Source of the DNA: Geoglobus sp. UBA235
GTDB lineage: Archaea > Halobacteriota > Archaeoglobi > Archaeoglobales > Archaeoglobaceae
Length of the DNA: 63,448 nucleotides
Assembly (NCBI GenBank): GCA_002494725.1
Contig: DACG01000008.1
Location: 1 to 63,448 of the forward strand
Direction: 5' to 3'
Each line of letters opens with the position of its first letter. Within the stretch, counting starts at the first letter, position 1. Positions 7,175 to 14,070 of the stretch are shown in pieces. A program made the position numbers and the translations under genes. The notes under the pieces are model-generated. The model had not been told where the DNA came from. It ran no database searches and saw nothing but the letters and a program-made list of their open reading frames with translations.

Positions 7175-7465
7175 ATGAATATCCACTACCCTCCCAAAAA
7201 TTTCAAAGAATTCCTCATTTACACTTTCGTTGCCGCATTAATCACCGCTCTCATAAACAAATTCCCGGAAATCGTACCAAAAGTTACAGTCGCACCCACG
7301 ATAGTTGTCACCCAAACAAACTACCCCGCAGAAATCATGGACTACCTACTGCTCGTAACGTTGGCCTTCGTCGCATTCAGGATGATGAAACTGTATAGAG
7401 ACCTGGCAAATTACATATACTACCTTGAAGATGAAATCTACAAAATCAGGAGGAGGAACCTGTAA
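7175..7465 (+). CDS. Two-pass membrane protein of the provirus
   Basis: A 96-residue protein with hydrophobic segments at about residues 13-28 and 55-72. They are joined by a Val/Thr-rich, probably extracellular loop (VTVAPTIVVTQTNY), and a basic helix forms the tail. It starts three bases after the regulator's stop, and its TAA shares one base with the next ATG. It may act in superinfection exclusion or lysogeny; function unknown. Confidence 0.55.
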   Translation: MNIHYPPKNFKEFLIYTFVAALITALINKFPEIVPKVTVAPTIVVTQTNYPAEIMDYLLLVTLAFVAFRMMKLYRDLANYIYYLEDEIYKIRRRNL

Positions 7466-7773
7466 TGAATGAGCACACCCACTCTCACAAAAAGCATTTC
7501 AAAAAAGAAGACCAAACAGCTTTTGAAAAAGCTGGAGAATGGCTTGATACGTTTCTCACAGCCAACACCCTGACTCTCACGACATTTCTGTTAATTGGAG
7601 GAATACTCTCAGGCAATCCAATTGCATTATTGATCTCGATACTGTCTTACACCGCATACATCACAGGGGTAAAGCTAAGACGCAAACATCCCAACGCCTC
7701 ATCCTTGATTTTGGCGATACTGCACATTACATGGCTCGCCATCGCCATTAATTTAATTTCCGAAGCCCTTTAG
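7465..7773 (+). CDS. Membrane protein of the provirus
   Basis: A 102-residue protein with a His-rich, charged N-terminus (MNEHTHSHKKHFKK) and three hydrophobic segments from about residue 33 to the end. The His cluster could bind metal. It is translationally coupled to the preceding gene (TAATG). Function unknown. Confidence 0.55.
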   Translation: MNEHTHSHKKHFKKEDQTAFEKAGEWLDTFLTANTLTLTTFLLIGGILSGNPIALLISILSYTAYITGVKLRRKHPNASSLILAILHITWLAIAINLISEAL

Positions 7774-7834
7774 ACTGAGATCTGTTTTATTCTACGCTTT
7801 TATCAACGAATTGTTGGATGTTGGTTAGGGAAAT

Positions 7835-7853
7835 AGCAAATTTTTAATATTTT
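7835..7853 (+). promoter_or_regulatory. Promoter with provirus-type element (AGCAAATTTTTAATAT)
   Basis: An A/T-rich TATA-like box preceded by AGCAAA, ending 24 bases before the RNase H ATG. The same composite element occurs leftward at 9591-9612 and rightward at 9639-9655. Confidence 0.55.
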
Positions 7854-7876
7854 CCTCAATAAATACAAAACGCCAC

Positions 7877-8260
7877 ATGATTAAGAAAAATAAGTCATGG
7901 CATAAAAAGAAGATCAAAGCGAATGAAATGACTAAATTCAAAAGTATTGACGTAAATCTCATAGAAAAAGGTATTTGGATTGTTCAATGTGACGCAGGGT
8001 ATAAAAATGGTATCGCCGGAATCTCAATTCTTATCAAAACACATAAAAAAGAATACAGGCCGATAGATTTGTCTCGAAAAGCAAATGGACCAGTACATGC
8101 TGAGTTATTAGCGATTTATTATGCATTAAATGAGATTAAAAAGAAAAAAACGGAAAAAATAGAGATACGCATACTCACAGACTCGTTGTATGCATTAAAT
8201 TTTGTGTGGGGATTATGGACCCCCAGCAGAAAGTATATTGACGACACTCTAAAAAAATAA
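7877..8260 (+). CDS. RNase H-like protein, zero-frame product (upstream part)
   Basis: The 127-residue frame has three of the four RNase HI carboxylates: Asp39 (QCDAGYKNG), Glu76 (VHAELLAIYYAL) and Asp102 (LTDSLYALNF). It stops at TAA right after the A7 run at 8251-8257. The rest of the fold, including VHVNSKINRRVDRRAKKA with the fourth Asp, continues in the -1 frame. The run reads A-AAA-AAA in the correct phase for a -1 slip, so a fused product of about 268 residues is possible. Alternatively this is a one-base indel. The enzyme would cleave RNA in RNA-DNA hybrids or act in transposon-like chemistry. Confidence 0.7.
   Translation: MIKKNKSWHKKKIKANEMTKFKSIDVNLIEKGIWIVQCDAGYKNGIAGISILIKTHKKEYRPIDLSRKANGPVHAELLAIYYALNEIKKKKTEKIEIRILTDSLYALNFVWGLWTPSRKYIDDTLKK
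8251..8257 (+). other. A7 slippery heptamer, candidate -1 frameshift site
   Basis: A AAA AAA in the zero frame of the RNase H gene, directly followed by its TAA stop at 8258-8260. Slipping back one base joins it to the downstream SWIM-domain frame (...CTA AAA AAA ATA AAG...). I do not see a strong stimulatory hairpin, although the stop codon itself may promote slippage. Confidence 0.5.
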
Positions 8261-8682
8261 AGAAAATCGAGAAAGAAATGTCTGCTAAAATAGACTACGT
8301 ACACGTTAACTCAAAAATAAATCGGAGAGTGGACAGGAGAGCGAAAAAAGCAAGAAAGAAAAAAGAAGAGGAGATACAAAAACGAATTGAAAAAAGAGTG
8401 ATGCAAGTTGAAGAGTGCCTTAGAAAAGGTGAATCTATCAAAATCGAAGAAATAAATGGTACATTTTACGCACACTCTTCAAAAAATGACGGAACCAAAT
8501 ATAAAGTTAGCCTGAAACCACCAAGTTGTGAGTGTCCCGCTTGGAATGAAAAATGGAAACATGTGCCAGAACCTGGAAAGCGGGCTCGTCGCCTCCCATG
8601 TAAGCATATTTGCGCATTAGCATCTTATTTGGGCGAAGATATCTTTAAGATATTCAAAAAGCAAATAGAGAGGAAAACATAA
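8258..8682 (+). CDS. RNase H C-terminal part fused to SWIM zinc finger (-1 frame)
   Basis: The -1 frame is open from the slippery site to TAA at 8680-8682. An internal ATG at 8278 could give a separate 134-residue protein. It starts with the RNase H ending (IDYVHVNSKINRRVD, fourth Asp), then a very basic coiled helix (RAKKARKKKEEEIQK), then a SWIM zinc finger (SCECPAW ... LPCKHICAL: CXC...CXH). SWIM fingers bind DNA or proteins. The RNase H fold is complete only if the two frames are joined. Confidence 0.65.
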
Positions 8683-8740
8683 ATCACTAAGAAGAATGTC
8701 CAGAGTTTCTCAATATCGAGGTTCACTCAAATGAGGAGGC

Positions 8741-8755
8741 TTTGCTAAGAGCAAA
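8741..8755. terminator. Small hairpin between convergent genes
   Basis: TTTGCT-AAG-AGCAAA, six-base arms and three-base loop, right after the leftward gene's stop at 8756 and 59 bases after the rightward SWIM gene. It could help end both transcripts; weak evidence. Confidence 0.3.
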
Positions 8756-9574
8756 TCATCTTTTCCTCTTCTTAACCAGCTCAAACGTCCAACCGCCTCT
8801 CCTTCTGACCTCTGCCTGAACCTCCACGTATTTAATCCCATCTTCATCCAGCAGCTCCAGAATATCGTCGATGTTTACCTCCTTTCCAATGGGCCTGACA
8901 ATGACTGCCGCCACATCTCTGAGCCTTTTCCGGTATATTCTGAGCTGAGTTGGCAGGTAAGCCAGCCCAGTGCTGTCAGCTATTTTTACTTCAATACCAT
9001 AATCTCCATCTATAAGGATGTCTACTCTCTTCCCTCTTTCGATGGTTACCTGTCTCTCCACTCTATCCTCGCCGAGATGCACTTTCAGGAACATGGCTAA
9101 CTGCTTTTCAAGATCTTCCTCGTCCCTCGTCATTTCCGGCCTGAATTCTCTCTGGATCAAATCAAGAATCTCGTCGAACTCGCTTTCAGGTTGGAGATCA
9201 ACATCTTCCTCTTCACCAAATAGCTCGGCCTCAAACTCCTCAAGGTCTCTAAGGATGTCCTGATATCTGACTCCAAATTTCTTGGCATACTCTACAACAT
9301 CATCAAAATCAAGCTCATCCACAATCAAGTCGATAAACTCATTCTTGCTCCTCGCTTTTCTCGGTCCTCTTTTTCCTTCAACATACGGAGGGATATCTTC
9401 CGATATACAGATCCGCTCAAGCTGCCAAACAGCAAAACGTGAAAGCAAGAGGAGTTTACTCTCATATACTCTCCTATTGAACTCTCTTTTTTTCATATAT
9501 GTGTCGGCAGCCTCTGAAACTTTCTCAACCGCCTTTTCTGCCAATTCTTTGAACCGGTTTACCCAGTCAGACAT
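8756..9574 (-). CDS. PD-(D/E)XK nuclease-like provirus protein
   Basis: A 272-residue protein. The C-terminal third has the PD-(D/E)XK core: RVDILIDGDYGIEVKIAD (Asp, then Glu-X-Lys on the next strand) followed by a helix (PTQLRIYRKRLRDV) and a further strand (AAVIVRPIG). The first part is a charged helical region (SDWVNRFKELAEKAVEKVSEAAD), with a very acidic linker in the middle (EAELFGEEEDVD). It may process DNA during replication or attack host DNA. It is monocistronic with its own promoter at 9591-9612. Confidence 0.7.
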   Translation of the reverse strand: MSDWVNRFKELAEKAVEKVSEAADTYMKKREFNRRVYESKLLLLSRFAVWQLERICISEDIPPYVEGKRGPRKARSKNEFIDLIVDELDFDDVVEYAKKFGVRYQDILRDLEEFEAELFGEEEDVDLQPESEFDEILDLIQREFRPEMTRDEEDLEKQLAMFLKVHLGEDRVERQVTIERGKRVDILIDGDYGIEVKIADSTGLAYLPTQLRIYRKRLRDVAAVIVRPIGKEVNIDDILELLDEDGIKYVEVQAEVRRRGGWTFELVKKRKR

Positions 9575-9590
9575 ATGTTCTGTGATATGT

Positions 9591-9612
9591 CAATAAATTT
9601 TAAAAATTTGCT
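9591..9612 (-). promoter_or_regulatory. Promoter of the PD-(D/E)XK gene
   Basis: On the minus strand it reads AGCAAATTTTTAAAATTTAT. The TATA-like core lies about 30 bases before the ATG at 9574. It is almost identical to the element before the RNase H gene. Confidence 0.55.
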
Positions 9613-9638
9613 TTCACGCTAACATATATTAGTTAATT

Positions 9639-9655
9639 AGCAAACTTTTAAATAT
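9639..9655 (+). promoter_or_regulatory. Third copy of the provirus promoter element
   Basis: AGCAAACTTTTAAATAT on the plus strand, 27 bases from the divergent copy of the PD-(D/E)XK gene. The predicted transcript would start near 9675-9680 and would read into the poorly defined small membrane frame at 9662-9907. Confidence 0.5.
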
Positions 9656-9661
9656 GCATTT

Positions 9662-9907
9662 ATGCAAGAAAAATTCGGTTAACAAAAGTTTGCTCTGCCT
9701 GAGAATTCGGAGGAGATTATTGAGGAGTTCTGTTACGGATTCGAGCAACTTCAGGCAATTGAAGTTAGTATAGCGACTTTCCTTCAATATCCTCCTAATC
9801 AAAAAAACATTGAATTGCCCATATTACTAACCTTATCTGAAAGGTTGGCCGGAATTACATTTGTAGCACTTTTTATTTTAGCATTAAGAAGGAAGTTTAA
9901 ACGATAG
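9662..9907 (+). pseudogene. Small membrane protein frame with an early stop
   Basis: From ATG 9662 the frame hits TAA after six codons (9680-9682), then stays open for 74 codons to TAG 9905-9907. The open part reads ...PENSEEIIEEFCYGFEQL..., then one hydrophobic segment (ERLAGITFVALFILAL) and a basic end (RRKFKR), so it looks like a real single-pass membrane protein. After the TAA there is no ATG, GTG or TTG until late in the frame. Either the first codons have mutated or the start is unusual. Confidence 0.4.
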
Positions 9908-9920
9908 AATAGTCCAAAGC

Positions 9921-10127
9921 TCAAACCTTAGCTCTCATCATCTTCACCACGAACTCCCTCTGCTCCTCGGCGAGCTTTGGTAGGAGGATCTCTATCCCCA
10001 CAATCTCCCCGTTCTCGTCCAGATCCACGATGACATTGTCTGCTAACGGCTCTGACTCAGCCACTTTCCCTTTCTTGAACCTTATGAACATGGCATTAAC
10101 TTCCGGATCAAACTCCACCGAAACCAT
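9921..10127 (-). CDS. DUF2283 protein
   Basis: A 68-residue protein with the DUF2283 pattern VEFDPEVNAMFIRFKKGKVAESEPLADNVIVDLDENGEIVGIEIL given here in parts: VEFDPEVNAMFIRF, then VIVDLDENGEIVGIEIL. It is an all-beta small domain. It overlaps the DUF4258 gene upstream by 20 bases. These two families are often found as neighbours and behave like a toxin-antitoxin-type pair (family context, not proven here). Confidence 0.85.
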   Translation of the reverse strand: MVSVEFDPEVNAMFIRFKKGKVAESEPLADNVIVDLDENGEIVGIEILLPKLAEEQREFVVKMMRAKV

Positions 10128-10359
10128 ACCTTATCAGCCTCTCCTTATCTACCTTTAAAGTTGTGACCACAACTATTTCATTATTTCGTTCCTCGTAGAT
10201 TGCAACGACATATTTCTCTCCAAATTGCCTGAAAGCTGCTTTTCTTCCGAACTTTACATGAATTATTTTTGTTGGTTCTCGAATTACAAGCTCAACCTGC
10301 TCTGGATCAACCCCTCTCTCCTCAGCTCTTTTCAATGCATGCTCTGAGAATCTGATCAT
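10108..10359 (-). CDS. DUF4258 protein (RelE/BrnT-like toxin candidate)
   Basis: An 83-residue protein with the DUF4258 start RFSEHALKRAEERGV (helix with His and Arg), then strands KIIHVKFGRKAAF, KYVVAIYEE and IVVVTTLKV. The fold is thought to resemble BrnT/RelE ribonuclease toxins. It is cotranscribed with the DUF2283 gene, which overlaps its end. In a provirus the pair may stabilise lysogeny (inference). Confidence 0.8.
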   Translation of the reverse strand: MIRFSEHALKRAEERGVDPEQVELVIREPTKIIHVKFGRKAAFRQFGEKYVVAIYEERNNEIVVVTTLKVDKERLIRYGFGGV

Positions 10360-10376
10360 CTATAACCACTCCAATC

Positions 10377-10634
10377 TCAGAACCCTGTTCGCTCTGCAAA
10401 GTCTTCAATGGCCTTTTTAACCCTTCCCAGTGGTAGCATATACATCAGTATCTCCCAGATCTCCATAATCAGATCTTCACCCATCTCAACCTTAATCTGC
10501 TCCAGATCCAGCCTGTATGTTCCGTTCACCTTGTTTATGTTGTTCCTCAAGGCTATCTTCCTTGCGTCCACGGCCACGGCATGATCTTTCCCGTTTCCAC
10601 TCTTAATCAGCACCCTAAACCTGTAGTCCTGCAT
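10377..10634 (-). CDS. Hypothetical provirus protein
   Basis: An 85-residue protein starting MQDYRFRVLIKSGNGKD. The ATG at 10634 follows GGGTGGGAGTA; a GTG at 10643 is a less likely start. Mixed alpha/beta composition with a Met/Ile-rich helix (GEDLIMEIWEILMYM) near the end. No family is recognised. A 112-bp gap separates it from the structural block. Confidence 0.5.
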   Translation of the reverse strand: MQDYRFRVLIKSGNGKDHAVAVDARKIALRNNINKVNGTYRLDLEQIKVEMGEDLIMEIWEILMYMLPLGRVKKAIEDFAERTGF

Positions 10635-10755
10635 TACTCCCACCCCAAAACAGCAAATTAGATCTCATATTATAAAGTTTGACCCCTCGGCAAATGTGAA
10701 TACGTTTTATTTCATGAAATCCTCTTTTTAAAATGTTGCAACAATTGAAAGAAAG

Positions 10756-11016
10756 TTACAGGAGGCTAATTTTCTGCTTTATGTATTCGACCAGAGCATT
10801 CAGAGCCTCACTCAACCAGTAGTTTGCAGTGTTCAAAATGAAATCCAGTATCTGATTGATATCCAGTCCCGGCATGGTTGTTTTACCCTGCACTAATGGA
10901 TAACCAAAGAAGAACAGCAGGGTGATTAGCTTAACTGTCCTGCTCTCGGTCAGCCATGAAATCACTCCAAGAGCTACAAGGATCAGGAGAGGGGAAGCAC
11001 TCAGGAAGTCCGTCAT
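10756..11016 (-). CDS. Small two-pass membrane protein
   Basis: An 86-residue protein with hydrophobic segments at residues 7-22 and 29-42 and an amphipathic C-terminal half (DINQILDFILNTANYWLSEAL). Its ATG overlaps the stop of the ATPase gene (ATGA), so it is the last gene of the structural block. It may be a minor virion or assembly protein (inference from position). Confidence 0.55.
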   Translation of the reverse strand: MTDFLSASPLLILVALGVISWLTESRTVKLITLLFFFGYPLVQGKTTMPGLDINQILDFILNTANYWLSEALNALVEYIKQKISLL

Positions 11017-11951
11017 ACTTCCATCTCCAGACTTCTCCTTTCAAGGTATCTGACCAGCTCCTTGTAAGCAAGCCTCAGATTGTCCTTGTTGCCCTTAACT
11101 CCGCAGCTTCTCAGTATAGCCTCGAATCTTCGCTGAGAAACGGCCTCTGTGAAGAGATCTGCAAGAATGAGAGCGTTAGCCCCGTTTTTAGCCACCCTCT
11201 CCTCCCACACTCTATATACCATACTGCCGAATTCAGTAAAGTTCCCGTGCATGTCCTTGATGCCGAGGGCAACAAGGAGGTCCTCATCCTGCCAGTCCTC
11301 CTCAGTCAGCTCCTCGGCCATTTTCTCAGCCTTCTCCTTCTGCTTAAGCAGGCTCATCTTCTCCTTTACCCTCTTTGCCTTTCGCTTCATCTCCCTGTAA
11401 GTGTTATACACGTCGTCAGGGATCTTTGCGGTCTCTATTTCTCCGATCTTCCTGTAATCCTTCCTCAGGAAAAGCCAGCCTCTCTGCTTCGCCCATATCT
11501 CACCCTTACCCCTTTTGGTCATCTGGATGAATATGTGGGCCGCATCTCTCAGCTTTGGAGGGATCATCTCCCACGTGGCTGCAGTTACAATAAGCACAGC
11601 CACCTCCTCCCTGACTACCTCAAAGTCCTCGATGAAGTCAATTAGGAGATCCCTCTCCCCTCTCTTGCTAAAGCCATAACTTGATGTGTGTAAAGCAAAA
11701 TCGTCCCAGAGAATAACCTTAACCCTGCCATCCTCATGCCTAACCAAGTCATTGCGGTAAGGCAGGTTGCTGAAGTCGTTGATTGTAAATATTGTATGTC
11801 TGAGAGCTTTGTCCCATTCATTCAATACAGAGTAGGTGAGGTTCAGGCCTGTAACACTCTTTCCCAGGCCCCTATCACCAAGAATGCCAATGAAAAGGAA
11901 GCCATCCCGCTCAATAGCGCTGTTTATTGCCTGCATAAGCTTATTATTCAA
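11013..11951 (-). CDS. P-loop ATPase (pleolipovirus VP8-like candidate)
   Basis: A 312-residue protein. Walker A is GDRGLGKS at residues 25-32, Walker B is VKVILWDDFALH near residue 83, and a possible sensor strand is VAVLIVTAATWE. A basic coiled-coil (EMKRKAKRVKEKMSLLKQKEKAEKMAEEL) and a helical C-terminal domain follow. The start is TTG at 11951, supported by GAGGTGATGG just upstream; an ATG at 11936 is possible. In pleolipoviruses a P-loop NTPase (VP8) closes the conserved structural block, and this one has the same place. It could power assembly or genome handling. Confidence 0.7.
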   Translation of the reverse strand: MNNKLMQAINSAIERDGFLFIGILGDRGLGKSVTGLNLTYSVLNEWDKALRHTIFTINDFSNLPYRNDLVRHEDGRVKVILWDDFALHTSSYGFSKRGERDLLIDFIEDFEVVREEVAVLIVTAATWEMIPPKLRDAAHIFIQMTKRGKGEIWAKQRGWLFLRKDYRKIGEIETAKIPDDVYNTYREMKRKAKRVKEKMSLLKQKEKAEKMAEELTEEDWQDEDLLVALGIKDMHGNFTEFGSMVYRVWEERVAKNGANALILADLFTEAVSQRRFEAILRSCGVKGNKDNLRLAYKELVRYLERRSLEMEV

Positions 11952-12306
11952 AATCCATCACCTCACCGCCATCACCGCTTTCACCGCTGTCATCGAATAA
12001 ATCCAGATTCTCATGGCTGGCCTCTTTAGCCAAATCGCTGGCTGCCATCCACAGCTTTTGTTTAACGCCCTCGTGCTGGAGAGTCTTCAAAACCCTCATC
12101 TTGTGGTAGGGCTCAAGGAATCTGAAAAGCTCCTTTCTCGCCTCTTTACCAAACTCCTTTTCCGCTATGTCCAAGATGAAAATAAGGCTGTCTCCGCATG
12201 GATCGAAAACCAGGGTTCCAAAACCATGCTTAGCACTTAACCTATAAGCTATAAAGCGCCTTAGCTGCTCTATTTTGTCGTTCTCTGTAAACTTAATCCT
12301 GCTCAT
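11944..12306 (-). CDS. Hypothetical structural-block protein
   Basis: A 120-residue soluble protein (MSRIKFTENDKIEQLRRFIAYRL...), probably helical, with an acidic C-terminus (DLFDDSGESGDGGEVMDF). The ATG at 12306 follows GGAGGTTGATACAC. It overlaps both neighbours (14 bases with the membrane protein, 8 with the ATPase), so it is translationally coupled within the block. No family is recognised. Confidence 0.55.
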   Translation of the reverse strand: MSRIKFTENDKIEQLRRFIAYRLSAKHGFGTLVFDPCGDSLIFILDIAEKEFGKEARKELFRFLEPYHKMRVLKTLQHEGVKQKLWMAASDLAKEASHENLDLFDDSGESGDGGEVMDFE

Positions 12307-13714
12307 GTGTATCAACCTCCCTTACTTCTCTGATAACGTTTAGAAGCTCGCTAACTGTTCGCCTTGGCATTGTAATCTTCTCTCTAACGTAAGCCCTCAA
12401 CAGCCTGTTGTAGTCCTCAGCAATCTGCCTGATCTGGGCAGTTTTGAGCATCTTGGTATAGTTATCCTCATTCATTATCTCGCTGCATTCAATGAGCTTG
12501 GTCTTGGATACTTCCAAGCTGAAATGATGTTTCAACGCCTTAAGATTGAAAACAACAGCAACGATCAGAGCGAGAAACATCGAATAAGCCAGATCTATCT
12601 TAAAGACATTAAGATAACCAGCTAAAACACTGATAACCAGCATTGAAAGAAAAGCAATCAGGCTGTATCTCGCATTGAATTCTGCCTTGCTTTCATCCTT
12701 TACATCCTCTGTTTTTACTGCAAGAATTCCCTTTACATCCTTGCCATTCAGCTCAAAATCGATCAACTGCCTGAAATCATCTTTAAAGCTCAGTTTTGTC
12801 AGTTTGTTGTCATAATCCCTTACCAGCTTGGCTTTTTGATGATATGGCAACTCGTAAAGCTTTATAGGTCTCGAATAATCAACAATCGCAAGATACAGCT
12901 TTTCATAGTCTGCCAGATACCTTGCAAAGATGAAACCGAGGACAAAGAAGACTGCAAAAGCCCAGTTATACATGTCCCTTACCTTCTCCCTGCTCAGCTC
13001 CAACGCTGGAATCTGTTTGGTTACTGTAGCGTTGCCGGCAGGGACCTTAACCGTTGCTGTTGCATAATCAACGCTCAGAATCGCCAAAATCAGAACAACG
13101 CAGGCAACAAGGATAATCAGGTTGTCAAGAAAGCTTATCAGAAGCCTGTCCCTCTTCAGCCAGTAGCTCAGAGCAAAGCCAACAAGAAAGATTCCTAAAG
13201 CTCCAGCCGCTCTCTGCCAGCCGAACTTTGCCAGCTCACTCTTTAAGATCGCAATGGGATATTCCTCAAAGTAAAAGAGATCTCTCTTCTGTTTCAGAAT
13301 TGCGAATCCCCACGGAGAACCAATTGTCACCACTTTCAGCCCAGCATACTCCTGTACCCCTGAGAAGTTCAGGCGGTTATAACCCTTGTGTATGGTTGTT
13401 TTCTTCCACACCCCACCAAATACATCGACCACAGTCACCGGCTCGGTTCTGTTGGCATAGATTAGAATCCAGCCCTCATCAAGATCATAGTCCACAACAT
13501 AGGCCCACTGATCTATCTCCCACTTGCTTTCAGTGCCAGTTATGTACTTCTTCGTTTCATTGCTCCAGTAAACAAGATCAGGCTGATTGCTGAACTTTCC
13601 AAGTTCCTGAGCTGTTGTATTCTGCTTAGCAAATTTGGACATGTCAAAGTAGTCTGCTGAAGCTACTGGGAGCAGTAATAAAATCAAAAAAATAACCAAA
13701 GCCCTCATACTCAT
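12293..13714 (-). CDS. Multi-pass membrane protein with extracellular domain (structural block)
   Basis: A 473-residue protein with a signal peptide (MSMRALVIFLILLLLPVASA) and an N-glycosylation-site-rich extracellular domain to about residue 165. Membrane segments follow near 167-185, 193-215 and 250-268, then a cytosolic region and two more segments near 348-392, and a basic cytosolic tail. It lies between the spike-like gene and the ATPase. Pleolipoviruses have a conserved membrane protein gene at this place (ORF7-like), so I regard it as the counterpart (inference). It is coupled to the upstream basic gene by an ATGA overlap. Confidence 0.6.
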   Translation of the reverse strand: MSMRALVIFLILLLLPVASADYFDMSKFAKQNTTAQELGKFSNQPDLVYWSNETKKYITGTESKWEIDQWAYVVDYDLDEGWILIYANRTEPVTVVDVFGGVWKKTTIHKGYNRLNFSGVQEYAGLKVVTIGSPWGFAILKQKRDLFYFEEYPIAILKSELAKFGWQRAAGALGIFLVGFALSYWLKRDRLLISFLDNLIILVACVVLILAILSVDYATATVKVPAGNATVTKQIPALELSREKVRDMYNWAFAVFFVLGFIFARYLADYEKLYLAIVDYSRPIKLYELPYHQKAKLVRDYDNKLTKLSFKDDFRQLIDFELNGKDVKGILAVKTEDVKDESKAEFNARYSLIAFLSMLVISVLAGYLNVFKIDLAYSMFLALIVAVVFNLKALKHHFSLEVSKTKLIECSEIMNEDNYTKMLKTAQIRQIAEDYNRLLRAYVREKITMPRRTVSELLNVIREVREVDTHEQD

Positions 13715-14022
13715 TTTATTCCGATAAGCTTCTTTGCTTTCTTCAGATCCTCCTTAAAGCTATTATAAACTTTTGCAACTTCTTTCATCTCTTTTCTCTC
13801 TTTCTTGCTCAGGTTCTTTCTGTTTAAAGAGGCTTTAGCCCTGTTTGCTGCATTTGTAACGTATTTGATAGCCTGATCAATTGTTATTTTTCCCTTATCA
13901 ATCATTTCAGCCAGTTCTTTAACTGAACTTCTTGCATTTTTTGGAGTGTCTATTTTAATAACTTCAGCTATTTTCTTGTTTTTTGGAGGTCTGAAAAGCC
14001 CTTTATTTCTTTTTCCTACCAT
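13711..14022 (-). CDS. Small basic structural-block protein
   Basis: A 103-residue, strongly basic protein starting MVGKRNKGLFRPPKNKK. The ATG at 14022 is preceded by GGTGGTTAC. It is rich in Lys and Asn, with a helical C-terminal part (KKERKEMKEVAKVYNSFKED). It could bind nucleic acid, or it may match the small gene that follows the spike gene in pleolipoviruses. No family is recognised. Confidence 0.55.
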   Translation of the reverse strand: MVGKRNKGLFRPPKNKKIAEVIKIDTPKNARSSVKELAEMIDKGKITIDQAIKYVTNAANRAKASLNRKNLSKKERKEMKEVAKVYNSFKEDLKKAKKLIGIK

Positions 14023-14070
14023 GTAACCACCATGCAAAAAATAAAGATAACACTGCTTCAAGCCCTGTCA

